Source of the DNA: Myxococcus sp.
Lineage (GTDB): Bacteria > Myxococcota > Myxococcia > Myxococcales > Myxococcaceae
Direction of reading: 5' to 3'
Assembly: GCA_014879945.1 (NCBI GenBank)
Contig: JACSRE010000242.1
Span: 160,316-224,315, forward strand
DNA length: 64,000 nt
Position numbers and translations under genes: made by a program. The notes beneath the pieces are model-generated. The model was not told where the DNA came from. It worked only from the letters and a program-made list of their open reading frames with translations, and did no database searches. Position 1 is the stretch's first letter. The number at the start of each line of letters is the position of its first letter. Shown here in pieces: positions 53,032 to 62,158 of the stretch.

Positions 53032-53787
53032 TCAGAAGGTGAACGACTCGCCCTCTTCGCAGACGTGCACGGGCATGTGCTTGACCTCGCGCTTGAGCAC
53101 CTCCACGAAGGCCGGCTTGAGGTGGTACAGCGCCACCTCGCAGTCGCGGCGATCGAACTTGGCCAGCTCGGCCAGCATGGTCTGCGGCGTGAAGTGCCCT
53201 GAGATGTCGGCCAGCGCCTGCAGCGCGTTGGGGAAGCTGGTCTCGAGCAACAGCAGCTTCAGGTCGTCTACCTTGTTCAGCACCTTCCACAGCTTCTCGG
53301 TCGGCCCGGTGTCGCCCGACATGCCCAGCGAGGAGTGCCCGTCGCTGATCACGAAGCCGCACGACTCGACCGGGTGGGTCACCGGCACCGACTTCACCTG
53401 GTACTTGCCGATCTTGAACGACGAGCCGCTCTTGAAGGGCTTGAGCCGGTAGACGGGCGCCTTCTTCGTCGGAATGCGGGTGAAGTCGGGCCAGAGCACG
53501 TTGTTGAAGAGGTTCTCGCGCAGGGTGGCGATGCACTCGGTGTTGGCCCAGATGGTGACGGGCTTGTCGCGGCGGCCCACCAGCACGTCGGCCAGCAGCG
53601 GCAGATCCTTGATGTGGTCGAAGTGCGAGTGGGTGACGAGCACGTCGTCGATCTTCACCAGCGCGTCGAGCGGCATCGTCGAGGTGAGCGCGCCGGCGTC
53701 GAGCGCCAGCACCCCGTCGAGGAGGAAGCAGGTGCTCCGGCACCCCGGAAGCTCTCCGCCGTGAGGCCCCAGCACCGTCAACTGCAC
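53032..53787 (-). CDS. Class II 3',5'-cyclic-nucleotide phosphodiesterase (MBL-fold)
   Basis: A 251-residue metallo-beta-lactamase-like phosphodiesterase. The motif THSHFDH (HxHxDH) is present, with PVTHPVESCGF, SGDTGPTEKLW and LLLLETSFPN as in yeast PDE1 and bacterial CpdP. It hydrolyses cAMP (and perhaps cGMP). The GTG start lies one base after the stop of the CRP-like gene. Together with the upstream cyclase it makes a synthesis-binding-degradation set. Confidence 0.88.
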   Translation of the reverse strand: MQLTVLGPHGGELPGCRSTCFLLDGVLALDAGALTSTMPLDALVKIDDVLVTHSHFDHIKDLPLLADVLVGRRDKPVTIWANTECIATLRENLFNNVLWPDFTRIPTKKAPVYRLKPFKSGSSFKIGKYQVKSVPVTHPVESCGFVISDGHSSLGMSGDTGPTEKLWKVLNKVDDLKLLLLETSFPNALQALADISGHFTPQTMLAELAKFDRRDCEVALYHLKPAFVEVLKREVKHMPVHVCEEGESFTF

Positions 53788-53788
53788 G

Positions 53789-54439
53789 TCAGAGGTCTCC
53801 GAACTTCTGCTTGGCTTCCAGGAAGCGCAGGAAGTCGAAGAGGCGCGCGGTGTCACGCACCGTCAGGCGGTCGCCCTGGAGCTCGATCAGCCCCGACTTC
53901 TCGAGCCGGTGACAGAGGTAGCGAATGGCGGGCTCTCCGACGGCGATCTCGCGCGGCAGCTCCCGCACCGGGAAGTCGATCTCGATGCCCTCTTCGAGCG
54001 GGCGGCCGCGCGTCTGGCAGAGGTGGAGGATGTGCTGCACCACGCGGCTGTTGGGATCGGAGAGGAGCAGGGTCTCGATCTGCGCGTCGGCGTCAGAGAG
54101 GCGCTCGGCGAGCTTCTTGATCATTCGAACGGCGATCTCGCTGTTGCCGCGGATCATCGCCTCGAACGTCTTGGGGTCGATGACCAGCAGCCGGGCCACC
54201 TCTTCGACGGTCGCCGAGGCGTTGCGGGGCTTGTTCGAGATGATCGCCATCTCGCCGAAGAACTCACCGGGCCCGAGCACCGCGAGCACCTTCTCGACCT
54301 CGCGCACCTTCTTCGAGATGCGCACCTTGCCCGACTGGATGACGTACATCTCTTTGCCGGGCTCGCCCTCACGGACCAACACGGTCCCGACAGGGATTTC
54401 CTTACCGAACCGCTGGAAAAGGGCTTCTTCGGCGCTCAT
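53789..54439 (-). CDS. CRP/FNR-family cyclic-nucleotide-binding regulator
   Basis: A 216-residue protein. The cNMP-binding beta roll spans 10-110 (GEFFGEMAIISNKPRNASA as the phosphate-binding cassette, keeping Glu and Arg). The C-terminal winged helix is at about 150-205 (REIAVGEPAIRYLCHRLEKSGLIELQGDRLTV). It lies between a cyclase gene and a phosphodiesterase gene. A promoter candidate (TTGACC-N17-AAGTCT) lies just upstream. Confidence 0.93.
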   Translation of the reverse strand: MSAEEALFQRFGKEIPVGTVLVREGEPGKEMYVIQSGKVRISKKVREVEKVLAVLGPGEFFGEMAIISNKPRNASATVEEVARLLVIDPKTFEAMIRGNSEIAVRMIKKLAERLSDADAQIETLLLSDPNSRVVQHILHLCQTRGRPLEEGIEIDFPVRELPREIAVGEPAIRYLCHRLEKSGLIELQGDRLTVRDTARLFDFLRFLEAKQKFGDL

Positions 54440-54451
54440 GAATCGATCAGC

Positions 54452-54480
54452 AGACTTGCCGACAAAGCGCGGTGGGTCAA
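54452..54480 (-). promoter_or_regulatory. Promoter candidate of the CRP-like gene
   Basis: Minus-strand TTGACC (54480-54475), a 17-base spacer and AAGTCT (54457-54452), 12 bases before the ATG. The -10 match is weak. Confidence 0.35.
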
Positions 54481-54493
54481 TTTCTTCCGGCCG

Positions 54494-56809
54494 TTACTTG
54501 GTGGTGAGCGAGGCCACGCCGTCCCAGTCGCTCGGCGGGGGCCGCGCCTTGAACGCCTCGAGCTGCGAGAGGTAGAGCCGGGTCGGCAGGTCGGTCGGCC
54601 AGGCGGCCAACACCTGGGTGAACTTCTCGCCGGCGGCCTCGAAGCTCCGCGCCCAGAACGCCGCCAGCGCCTCTTCGAAGAGCGCGATGATGGGCCCCTC
54701 GCTCGCCGTGGGCTTTCCGATGCCGCGCAGCTCGTAGATCGCGACCGGCAGGCGCTTGCCCTTCACCCGCACCGCGCCCAGGCGCCGGCACACCAGCTGG
54801 TCCTTCGCCTGCTGCCAGGTGCTCTCCGAGATGATGATGCGGGTGCCGTATTCCTTGTTGGTGCCCTCGAGCCGGCTGCCCAGGTTCACCGCGTCACCCA
54901 GCACGGTGTAGTCGACGCGCACGTCGGAGCCCATGTTGCCGACGACCATCGGCCCCGAGTTGACGCCGATGCCGATCTCGAGCTCGGGCAGCCCCTTGGC
55001 GCGCCAGTCCTTCTTCAGGGCGTCGAGGCGCTCGAGCATCTTCACGGCGGCGCGGCAGGCCCGCAGCGCGTGATCTGGTTGATCGAGGGGCGCGTTCCAG
55101 AACGCCATCAGCGCGTCGCCGATGTACTTGTCGAGGGTGCCCTTCTCTTCGAACACGATCGCCGTCATGGGCGAGAGGTACTCGTTGATGAAGGCGGCGA
55201 GGGCCTCGGGCGACATCTGCTCCGACAGGGTGGTGAAGCCGCGAATGTCGGAGAAGAGCACCGTCATGTCGCGCTTCTCGCCGCGGTTGAGGCGCTCGGG
55301 GTTCGCGATGGCGATCTCGATGACGTCTTCGCCGAGGTAGCGGCTGAAGGTCGACTTCATCTTCAGCTTCTCGCGATCGACCGAGAGGTAGCCCATGAAG
55401 ACGACGCCGAACGACGTCAGCAGCAGCGACCCGACCGGCACCGCGACCGACACCTGCACCCCGCGCAGGAACACCAGGTACGCGACCGCCACCCACCCCA
55501 GCGAGGCCGCCCCGATCAGGAGCGCCTTCAAGTCGAAGCGCACCCGGGGAATGACCAGCCCCAGCCCCAGCGACAGCAGCACCACCAGCAGCGCCTCGAG
55601 GAGCACCAGCGCGTGGGGCCTCACGAGGAAGCGATCGGCCAGGATGTTCGAGACCATCGAGGCGTGGGTGAAGACGCCGGGCTCGAGCTCCTTGAAGGGC
55701 GTCACGCGCTGATCGCCGGAGCTGCCGACGATGGTGACGCCGATCAGCACCACCTTGCCCGAGAGCTCCGCGGCGCCGACCTTCCCCGTGGCGACGTCGG
55801 CGATCGAGAAGGTGGGGAAGACCGCGGCCGGGCCGGGGTAGTCGATGAGCGTGAAGGGGGCCAGCTCGTCGAGGGGCACGGTGCGCGGCGTCGGGCCGAC
55901 GATCGCGGCGCCCATCACCCGCGGGCCTTCCAGCGTGGGCTGCAGCGCGCCTCCCAACGCCGCGGCGGCGAGCTGCAGCGCCATCGACGGGGCCAGCCCG
56001 CCCGGCCCCCGGAGCCGCGCCCAGATGGCCGTGCGCCGAATGGTGCCGTCGAGATCAGGGACCATGGCGAAGTGGCCGTAGCCGGTGCCGACCGACATGA
56101 AGCGCGCCAGCGGCATCTGCCCCGTCTCGGCGGTCCACAGCATCACCTTGTCGAGGTTCAGCTGAACCGAGACCCCGGCGCTCTTCTGCACGGCCCGAAT
56201 CACGAAGGGGTCGATGGCCTCGTTGAAGCGGCGCAGCTGCTCCGCGGTGAAGTCGACGGTGCTGGCCTCTTCGATGGGGATGAAGCCCTGCACCATCTTG
56301 GGGCCCAGCCGGCGCAGGGCGTTCTCGAGGGCGCGGTCGGCGGTGTCTTCGACCGACGCGGCCAGGCGGTCCTTCCAGGTCTCGAGCTCGGGCGGCAACG
56401 GGCCGGCCGCGCGGAGCTTCTCGAGGGCCACCCGGTCCGCGGCTTCACCGTCGTCGCGCACGTCGGTGAAGGTCACGTCCATGCCCACGGCCTTCACGTT
56501 GGCGTCGGCGAGCCGCTCGAACGCCGCGGCCATGTGCCGTCGCGACCACGGCCACTGGCCCCACGCCTGCACGCTCGGCTCGTCGATGGCCACCACCACC
56601 ACGTCGGGGTGCGGGCCGACGCGGCCCCTGAGGCGGAACTTGAGATCGGTGACGCGGCCTTCGGCCAGCTGGGCGGCGCGCTCGAGCAGGGTGGCGTCGG
56701 TCCGGGCCAGGCCGACCCGGGGCACGGCGGTCGACAGGTGCAGGCCGGCGCCGATCACCCCCAACGTCAGCGCCAGGACTTCGAACCGCCGACGAGCGAG
56801 CCAGGCCAT
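54494..56809 (-). CDS. CHASE2-domain class III adenylate/guanylate cyclase
   Basis: A 771-residue membrane cyclase. N-terminal anchor, then a CHASE2 sensor domain (about 50-400; PDVVVVAIDEPSVQAWGQWPW, GKVVLIGVTIVGSSG), three or so membrane segments (about 410-490), and a cyclase domain (about 530-720). Catalytic elements are intact: LFSDIRGFT (metal Asp), KYIGDALMAFW, VGNMGSDVRVDYTVLGDAVN. Lys plus Thr at the base-recognition sites favours ATP. A short helical tail follows. It is upstream of the CRP-like and phosphodiesterase genes. Confidence 0.94.
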   Translation of the reverse strand: MAWLARRRFEVLALTLGVIGAGLHLSTAVPRVGLARTDATLLERAAQLAEGRVTDLKFRLRGRVGPHPDVVVVAIDEPSVQAWGQWPWSRRHMAAAFERLADANVKAVGMDVTFTDVRDDGEAADRVALEKLRAAGPLPPELETWKDRLAASVEDTADRALENALRRLGPKMVQGFIPIEEASTVDFTAEQLRRFNEAIDPFVIRAVQKSAGVSVQLNLDKVMLWTAETGQMPLARFMSVGTGYGHFAMVPDLDGTIRRTAIWARLRGPGGLAPSMALQLAAAALGGALQPTLEGPRVMGAAIVGPTPRTVPLDELAPFTLIDYPGPAAVFPTFSIADVATGKVGAAELSGKVVLIGVTIVGSSGDQRVTPFKELEPGVFTHASMVSNILADRFLVRPHALVLLEALLVVLLSLGLGLVIPRVRFDLKALLIGAASLGWVAVAYLVFLRGVQVSVAVPVGSLLLTSFGVVFMGYLSVDREKLKMKSTFSRYLGEDVIEIAIANPERLNRGEKRDMTVLFSDIRGFTTLSEQMSPEALAAFINEYLSPMTAIVFEEKGTLDKYIGDALMAFWNAPLDQPDHALRACRAAVKMLERLDALKKDWRAKGLPELEIGIGVNSGPMVVGNMGSDVRVDYTVLGDAVNLGSRLEGTNKEYGTRIIISESTWQQAKDQLVCRRLGAVRVKGKRLPVAIYELRGIGKPTASEGPIIALFEEALAAFWARSFEAAGEKFTQVLAAWPTDLPTRLYLSQLEAFKARPPPSDWDGVASLTTK

Positions 56810-56872
56810 GGGCGCGGCACGATAGCCGACGCCACGCTGTTTCCCCCGCGCGGAAATGGATAGAAGCCGCGC

Positions 56873-57904
56873 GTGGGCACCTCCTACAAAGACGCCGGGG
56901 TCGACATCGTCGCGGGCGATGCGTTGGTCGAGCGGTTGAAACCGATGGCGGCGCGGACCCGGCGGCCCGAGCTCCTGTCGGGCGTCGGTGGCTTCGGGGG
57001 CCTCTTCGCCATTCCTCCCGGCAAGTACCGGGAGCCGGTGCTGGTGAGCGGCACCGACGGCGTCGGCACCAAGCTCAAGCTCGCCTTCTCGATGAACCGG
57101 CACGACACCGTGGGCATCGACCTCGTCGCCATGAGCGTCAACGACGTGCTGACCTGCGGCGCCGAGCCCCTCTTCTTCCTCGACTACTTCGCCACCTCGC
57201 GGCTCGACGTCGACCAGGCCGAGAAGGTGATCGCCGGCATCGTCACCGGGTGCGAGCAGGCCGGCTGCACGCTGCTGGGTGGCGAGACCGCCGAGGTGCC
57301 GGGCTTCTACTCGCAGGGAGAGTACGAGCTGGCCGGCTTCTGCGTCGGCATCGTGGAGCGCGCGAAGATCATCGACGGCAAGTCGATCGTCCCCGGCGAC
57401 CGGGTGATCGGGGTCGCCTCGTCTGGCCTGCACTCGAACGGCTACTCCCTGGCCCGGAAGATCCTCGCCGATCAGAAGCTGGCGCTCACCGACACGGTCG
57501 ACGGCGTGCTCCTGGGGCCTGCGCTGCTGGCGCCCACCCGCATCTACGTCAAGGACGTGCTCGCGCTGATCGCCGAGGTGCCCGTGAAGGGCCTCGCGCA
57601 CATCACCGGCAGCGGCCTGCCCGGCAACGTGCCCCGCTGCCTACCCGACGGCACCCGCGCGGTGCTGACGCGCGCCTCGTGGCAGCGGCCGCCGATCTTC
57701 GACGTGCTGCAGAAGCTCGGCGGCGTCGCCATCGACGAGATGGACAGCACCTTCAACATGGGCCTGGGCATGACGATCGTCGTCGCGCCGGCCGACGTGC
57801 CGAAGGCGCTCGCGCTGCTCGAGGCCCGCGGGCTCGCGGCGTGGGACGTCGGCGTCATCGAGGCGGGTGCGGCTGGCAAGGAAGCCGAGGCGCTCGTCCA
57901 GTGA
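56873..57904 (+). CDS. purM: Phosphoribosylformylglycinamidine cyclo-ligase
   Basis: A 343-residue enzyme of de novo purine synthesis (FGAM to AIR). Motifs: [49 protein letters not shown] and [13 protein letters not shown] start. It overlaps purN (TGATG). Confidence 0.96.
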   Translation: MGTSYKDAGVDIVAGDALVERLKPMAARTRRPELLSGVGGFGGLFAIPPGKYREPVLVSGTDGVGTKLKLAFSMNRHDTVGIDLVAMSVNDVLTCGAEPLFFLDYFATSRLDVDQAEKVIAGIVTGCEQAGCTLLGGETAEVPGFYSQGEYELAGFCVGIVERAKIIDGKSIVPGDRVIGVASSGLHSNGYSLARKILADQKLALTDTVDGVLLGPALLAPTRIYVKDVLALIAEVPVKGLAHITGSGLPGNVPRCLPDGTRAVLTRASWQRPPIFDVLQKLGGVAIDEMDSTFNMGLGMTIVVAPADVPKALALLEARGLAAWDVGVIEAGAAGKEAEALVQ

Positions 57905-58515
57905 TGCGGGTCGGCGTGCTGGCCTCGGGGAGCGGCTCGAACTTTCAGGCCCTGGTCGAGGCGCTGCATCGCGAGGGCTCGCCGGCGACGGTGTGCTGCC
58001 TCGTCTGCAACGTGCCTGGCGCGAAGGTGCTCGAGCGCGCCGTGAAGGCGGGCGTCGAGGCCGTGGTGCTCGATCACAAGACGTTCGCCTCCCGCGAGGC
58101 GTACGACGCGCAGCTGGCCGCGCTCCTGCGCGCGCGGGGCGTCGAGCTGGTGTGCCTGGCCGGGTACATGCGCCTGGTGTCGCCGGCCCTGCTGCAGGCC
58201 TTTCCGGGCCGGGTGGTGAACGTGCACCCTGCCCTGCTGCCCGCGTTCCCCGGGCTCCACGCGCCGCGCCAGGCGCTCGCGTACGGGGTGGCCCTGGCGG
58301 GCTGCACGGTGCACTTCGTCGACGAAGGCACCGACACCGGGCCGATCATCGCGCAGGCCGCGGTGCCGGTGCTGCCCGATGACGACGAGGCGCGGCTGAC
58401 GGCGCGCATTCAGCAGGAGGAGCACCGCCTCTTCCCCGCCGTGGTACGCGCCCTCGCCATGGGTGAGGTGACGCTCGAGGGCCGGCGCGTGAAGCGGGCC
58501 GCGGTGATCGCGTGA
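57904..58515 (+). CDS. purN: Phosphoribosylglycinamide formyltransferase
   Basis: A 203-residue folate-dependent transferase (GAR to FGAR). GSGSNFQAL, NVHPALLPAFPGLHAP (catalytic Asn/His) and VDEGTDTGPII (catalytic Asp) are complete. Tight overlap with purM and with the FAD oxidoreductase downstream (GTGA). Confidence 0.96.
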   Translation: MRVGVLASGSGSNFQALVEALHREGSPATVCCLVCNVPGAKVLERAVKAGVEAVVLDHKTFASREAYDAQLAALLRARGVELVCLAGYMRLVSPALLQAFPGRVVNVHPALLPAFPGLHAPRQALAYGVALAGCTVHFVDEGTDTGPIIAQAAVPVLPDDDEARLTARIQQEEHRLFPAVVRALAMGEVTLEGRRVKRAAVIA

Positions 58516-60002
58516 GCGCCCCCGGCCCCCTGGCCAGGCGCGCCTCGACGCCCGGCCGACACGTCTACGACGCCATCGTCATCGGCGGGCAGCTCTCGAG
58601 CGCCCTCACCGCCGGGGTGCTGGCCAAGCGCGGGCTGCAGGTGCTGCTGGTCGAGCACGACGGCCTCGGCAGCCCCTACACCCACGGCGACTACAGCTTC
58701 TCGAACGCGCCGTTCCTCACCGGCACCCTCGACAAGATCGCCCCGCTCGAGGCGCTGCTGGTCGAGCTCGGGGTGTCGACGCAGGTCAAGCGCCTGTCGC
58801 ACGCCACGGGCCTTCAGCTGCTGCGGCCCAGGCGTTGGTTCGAGCTGTACGCCGAGCTGGGCGCCCGCTCGAAGGAGCTCTCCCGCGCGCTGGGTGACGC
58901 CGACGCCGAGGCCCTGATCGAGGCCATCGACGCCGCCTCACGCACCGGCGCGGCCACCGAGCCGCTCTTCCACTCACACCCCGACTTGCCCGCCGACGGC
59001 TGGTTCGCGCGCTGGAAGCTGCGCCGGCACCTCGCGAAGCACAGCGGGCTCGACACCGACACCACGCTCGACGGCAAGACGCCGGAGCAGGCGCTGCTGC
59101 GCTCCCTCGAGCGGTTCGCGGCGACCGCGGAGGGTGCGCTCGCGCGCTCGCGGGCCATGGCGCGGCTCTTCCCCACCCCGCACACCTTCCCCGGAGGACA
59201 CGAAGGGCTGCGCGCGCTGCTGACCGATCGCGCGAAGGAGCTGGGCGTGGACGTGCTCGACGCCGAGCAGCAGATCGAGCTGCTGGTGCTCGACGGCAAG
59301 ACGGCCGTCGGGGTGCGGCTGCGAAAGGCCGAGCCGGTCTTCCGCGGCGGCGCCATCGTCGTCGCGTGCGATCTGCAGACCTGGGCGCCGCTCATTCCCG
59401 AAGCGCGCCGCGGCCCGGTCGAGAAGCTCAAGGGGTTGGCGCCCAGCACCCGGGCGCTCTTCACCACCCACGCGGTGGTGCCCGAGCCCGCCCTGCCCCG
59501 CGGCCTGGGGCAGCTGGCGCTGATCGAGACGCCCGACGCCGAGCTGGGGCCGGTGCTGCTCAGCGTAGCCGCCGCGAAGAAGCACGGACACGAGACCGCC
59601 GACCGCGTGCTCTCGATGTCGGTGCGGGTGCCGGTGGCGATGCGCCAGGCCGGAGAGCCCGCCGTCCACGCCCTGACGGCGCGCCTGTGGGCGGCCGTGA
59701 AGGACGTGCTCCCCTTCACCCAGCAGCAGGTGACGCTGACGTCCTCTCCGTGGACGGACGCGCCGCGGGTGGTGGCGGGCGTCGGCGAGCCCTGGCCCAC
59801 CTTCGACCTGCCCGACACCTCGCTGCTGGGCATCGTCGGGCTCACCACGAAGACGCCCTGGCCGCGGCTCTTCAACGCCAGCCGGCAGGTGCTGCCGGGC
59901 CTGGGCCTCGAGGGTGAAGCGCTCGCGGCCCAGCGCGCCGTGGCGGCCGTCGAGAAGCTGCTGAAGAAGAAAGACCCGCTGCGCGAGGGGAGGCCCGCAT
60001 GA
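58512..60002 (+). CDS. FAD/NAD(P)-binding oxidoreductase, phytoene-desaturase-like fold
   Basis: A 496-residue flavoprotein. The dinucleotide motif DAIVIGGQLSSALTAGVLAKRG is atypical (GGxxSS instead of GxGxxG), then VLLVEHD. The middle has FPGGHEGLRALLTDRAKELGV as in desaturase/amine oxidase families; the C terminus is LGLEGEALAAQRA. It is coupled to purN and to the MglA-like gene downstream. The substrate is unknown. Confidence 0.8.
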   Translation: MSAPGPLARRASTPGRHVYDAIVIGGQLSSALTAGVLAKRGLQVLLVEHDGLGSPYTHGDYSFSNAPFLTGTLDKIAPLEALLVELGVSTQVKRLSHATGLQLLRPRRWFELYAELGARSKELSRALGDADAEALIEAIDAASRTGAATEPLFHSHPDLPADGWFARWKLRRHLAKHSGLDTDTTLDGKTPEQALLRSLERFAATAEGALARSRAMARLFPTPHTFPGGHEGLRALLTDRAKELGVDVLDAEQQIELLVLDGKTAVGVRLRKAEPVFRGGAIVVACDLQTWAPLIPEARRGPVEKLKGLAPSTRALFTTHAVVPEPALPRGLGQLALIETPDAELGPVLLSVAAAKKHGHETADRVLSMSVRVPVAMRQAGEPAVHALTARLWAAVKDVLPFTQQQVTLTSSPWTDAPRVVAGVGEPWPTFDLPDTSLLGIVGLTTKTPWPRLFNASRQVLPGLGLEGEALAAQRAVAAVEKLLKKKDPLREGRPA

Positions 60003-61033
60003 GCACGGTCAACGTGATGGCCCGCGAGATCGCCGCCAAGGTGGTCTTCTACGGGCCCGGCCTCTCGGGCAAGACGACCTCGCTCAAGCGCATCTACGAG
60101 TCGATCAAGCCCTCGCTGCGCGGCGAGCTGATGTCGCTGCCCACCGAGGCCGATCGCACCCTCTTCTTCGACTTCCTGCCGGTGCGGGTCGAGAAGGTGG
60201 CTGACTACGCGCTGCGGCTCGCGCTCTACACGGTGCCGGGCCAGGTCTTCTACAACGCCACCCGCAAGCTCGTGCTCCAGGGCGCCGACGGCGTCATCTT
60301 CGTCGCCGACTCGAACCCGGCCGCCGATGACTCGAACCGCGAGTCCATGGCCAACCTCGAAGAGAACCTCGCCGAGCAGGGCATCAAGCTCGACGGCTTT
60401 CCGATGGTGATTCAGTACAACAAGCGCGACCTGCCGAACGCGTCGTCGCTCGACGACATGCGCGCGTCGGTCAACGCCCGCGGCGTGCCCGAGTTCGAGA
60501 CCTGCGCGACCAGCGGCGAGGGCGTGCTCGACGCGATGAAAGAGACCGTGCGCCTGGTGATCAGGGATCTGCGGGCGCGCAAGGTGGTGCCCGCGCCGCG
60601 GCCGAAGCGCGAGCTCCCCCGGCTCGATCAGCCCGATGATCGGGGCCTCGAGGCGAAGATCCGCGAGCAGCTCAACGAGCGCCCCGCGCCGGCGAAGCCC
60701 GTGCTGCCTCCGATGGGGCCGGTGGCGACGCTCGCGCCCGGCGTGCTGGTGGACCCCGCGCGCGCCGCCGAGGTGTGCTTCGCCGCCGGCGACTACGACG
60801 GGTGCGTGCGGGCGTGCGCCGAGGCCATGGCCCGCGGGCTCTCGTTCGCCGGCGGCGCCGAGCGGGGCAGCCAGGCCTTCCTGCTGGGGCTCGACGGGCG
60901 CGACGTGCTCGAGCTCGAGCGCCGCGCGGCCAACGGGGCCAGCCGCATCGACGACGCCGCCTTCGCCCTCTACGTGTTGTCGCAGACCTTCGTTCGGCTC
61001 GCCGACGCCGGCCTGCCGACGCCGCAGCAGTGA
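59999..61033 (+). CDS. MglA-like Ras-family small GTPase with C-terminal extension
   Basis: A 344-residue protein. The GTPase domain (1-195) matches MglA: P-loop GPGLSGKTT (19-27), TVPGQVFYNATRKLVL (78-93), FVADSNP and NKRD (141-144). MglA itself is about 195 residues and sets cell polarity with the GAP MglB. Here about 150 residues follow: a basic/Pro linker and a helical domain (about 260-335). No mglB is adjacent. It is coupled (ATGA) to the flavoprotein gene. Confidence 0.92.
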   Translation: MSTVNVMAREIAAKVVFYGPGLSGKTTSLKRIYESIKPSLRGELMSLPTEADRTLFFDFLPVRVEKVADYALRLALYTVPGQVFYNATRKLVLQGADGVIFVADSNPAADDSNRESMANLEENLAEQGIKLDGFPMVIQYNKRDLPNASSLDDMRASVNARGVPEFETCATSGEGVLDAMKETVRLVIRDLRARKVVPAPRPKRELPRLDQPDDRGLEAKIREQLNERPAPAKPVLPPMGPVATLAPGVLVDPARAAEVCFAAGDYDGCVRACAEAMARGLSFAGGAERGSQAFLLGLDGRDVLELERRAANGASRIDDAAFALYVLSQTFVRLADAGLPTPQQ

Positions 61034-61073
61034 CGGGCGCCGTCGCGCGCCCCAGGCCGCCGGAGCAGGCGCT

Positions 61074-62135
61074 TCAGCGCGGCTCGGCGGGGGTGAGCAC
61101 GCCCTGCCGCACCAGCTTGTGCAGCGCCTTGAGCGCATCGACCTCGCGCTGCCCCGAGGCGAGCACCATCGCCGACACGTCGAGCCCCGCCCGGGCCTGA
61201 TTGACGAGGTGGCGCTCTTCGGGGCGAAGCCCCTGCATCAGCTCGGGCAGCTCGTGCACCGCCAGGCGCGCGACCGGCGGGAGATCTCGGTACAGCGCGG
61301 CGACGTGCTCGCGCTCCACCATGCGGGCGAAGTCGCGCACGCGGCGATCTTGCGGGTCGCTCTTGAGCAGGGTCATGAACACCAGGGCCGCGGCGTCGAA
61401 CTGCCGCTCCCGCAAGAGGATCGCCCCCTGCTCGAGCATGTCGGCCACCGGGTCGATCTGCGGGGCCTGCGAGCCCTCGACGCTGACCTTGCCGGCGCGC
61501 ACCAGGTCGAACACCGCGCGGCCGACGATGGTGCGAGGCAGCCCCAGCGAGAGCCACAGCCTGCCCAGCGAGACGCCCTCGCTCTTCGCGATGAGCCGCA
61601 GCACCACGCGGTGGAGCGCGTGCGACGGCGGCGTCGCCACCAGGGCCCGGAGCACGCGCGTGTCGTCGGGCAGCAGGCGCTCCACCTCGGCGGACTCGTC
61701 GAGCCGCTTGAGCGACTCGAAGACGGCGTGGCGCAGCGGCAGCTCGAGCGAGACCCACTCGTCTTCGCCCCGGTCGGGATCTTCCGTCCAATGGAACCGG
61801 CCGCCGGCGGTCGCGGTCGCGTCGGTGAGGGCGCCGATCAGATCCTCCTCGGCGAGCTGGCGAACCACGGCCCCCATCGCCGCGTCGACCACGAGCGCGG
61901 CCTTGAGCGCGGCGACGACCTGCGTGCCGCTGTACTCGTCACCGACGTCGAGCACCCGCGCGATGCGCTCGTAGAGCCCCTGCGACGCGGTGGCCACCAC
62001 CTGCCCGCCCAGGAGGAAGAGCTTGCGCTCGCCCGACTCCCAATTGAGGTGGAGCGCGCCCGTCTTGCGCGACGCGTCGAGCCACTGCAGGAGCTCAGGC
62101 ACCGGGTAGCTCGAGCAGTCTCCGTGAAAGGCCAT
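61074..62135 (-). CDS. DUF4388 (PATAN-like) domain protein
   Basis: A 353-residue protein. Residues 1-95 are DUF4388 (YPVPELLQWLDASRKTGALHLNW, RKLFLLGGQVVATAS), common in myxobacterial signalling proteins. The rest is helical, with TPR-like pairs near 245-310 (MLEQGAILLRERQFDAAALVFM). The ATG giving MAFHGDCSSYP was chosen; TACAAT ends seven bases upstream of it. Confidence 0.86.
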   Translation of the reverse strand: MAFHGDCSSYPVPELLQWLDASRKTGALHLNWESGERKLFLLGGQVVATASQGLYERIARVLDVGDEYSGTQVVAALKAALVVDAAMGAVVRQLAEEDLIGALTDATATAGGRFHWTEDPDRGEDEWVSLELPLRHAVFESLKRLDESAEVERLLPDDTRVLRALVATPPSHALHRVVLRLIAKSEGVSLGRLWLSLGLPRTIVGRAVFDLVRAGKVSVEGSQAPQIDPVADMLEQGAILLRERQFDAAALVFMTLLKSDPQDRRVRDFARMVEREHVAALYRDLPPVARLAVHELPELMQGLRPEERHLVNQARAGLDVSAMVLASGQREVDALKALHKLVRQGVLTPAEPR

Positions 62136-62158
62136 CGCGCGTATTGTACGGAAACCGC
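62136..62158. promoter_or_regulatory. 23-bp divergent promoter with shared -10 region
   Basis: Minus-strand TACAAT (62148-62143) lies seven bases from its ATG. On the plus strand TATTGT (62142-62147) overlaps it, and TACGGA (62147-62152) lies six bases from the GTG. The size equals that of the 8399-8421 region. Confidence 0.5.

Noticed and set aside
53909..56863. 984-codon open frame on the + strand opposite the cyclase and CRP-like genes
   Set aside because: Antisense shadow; His/Arg/Glu-rich with no recognisable domain.
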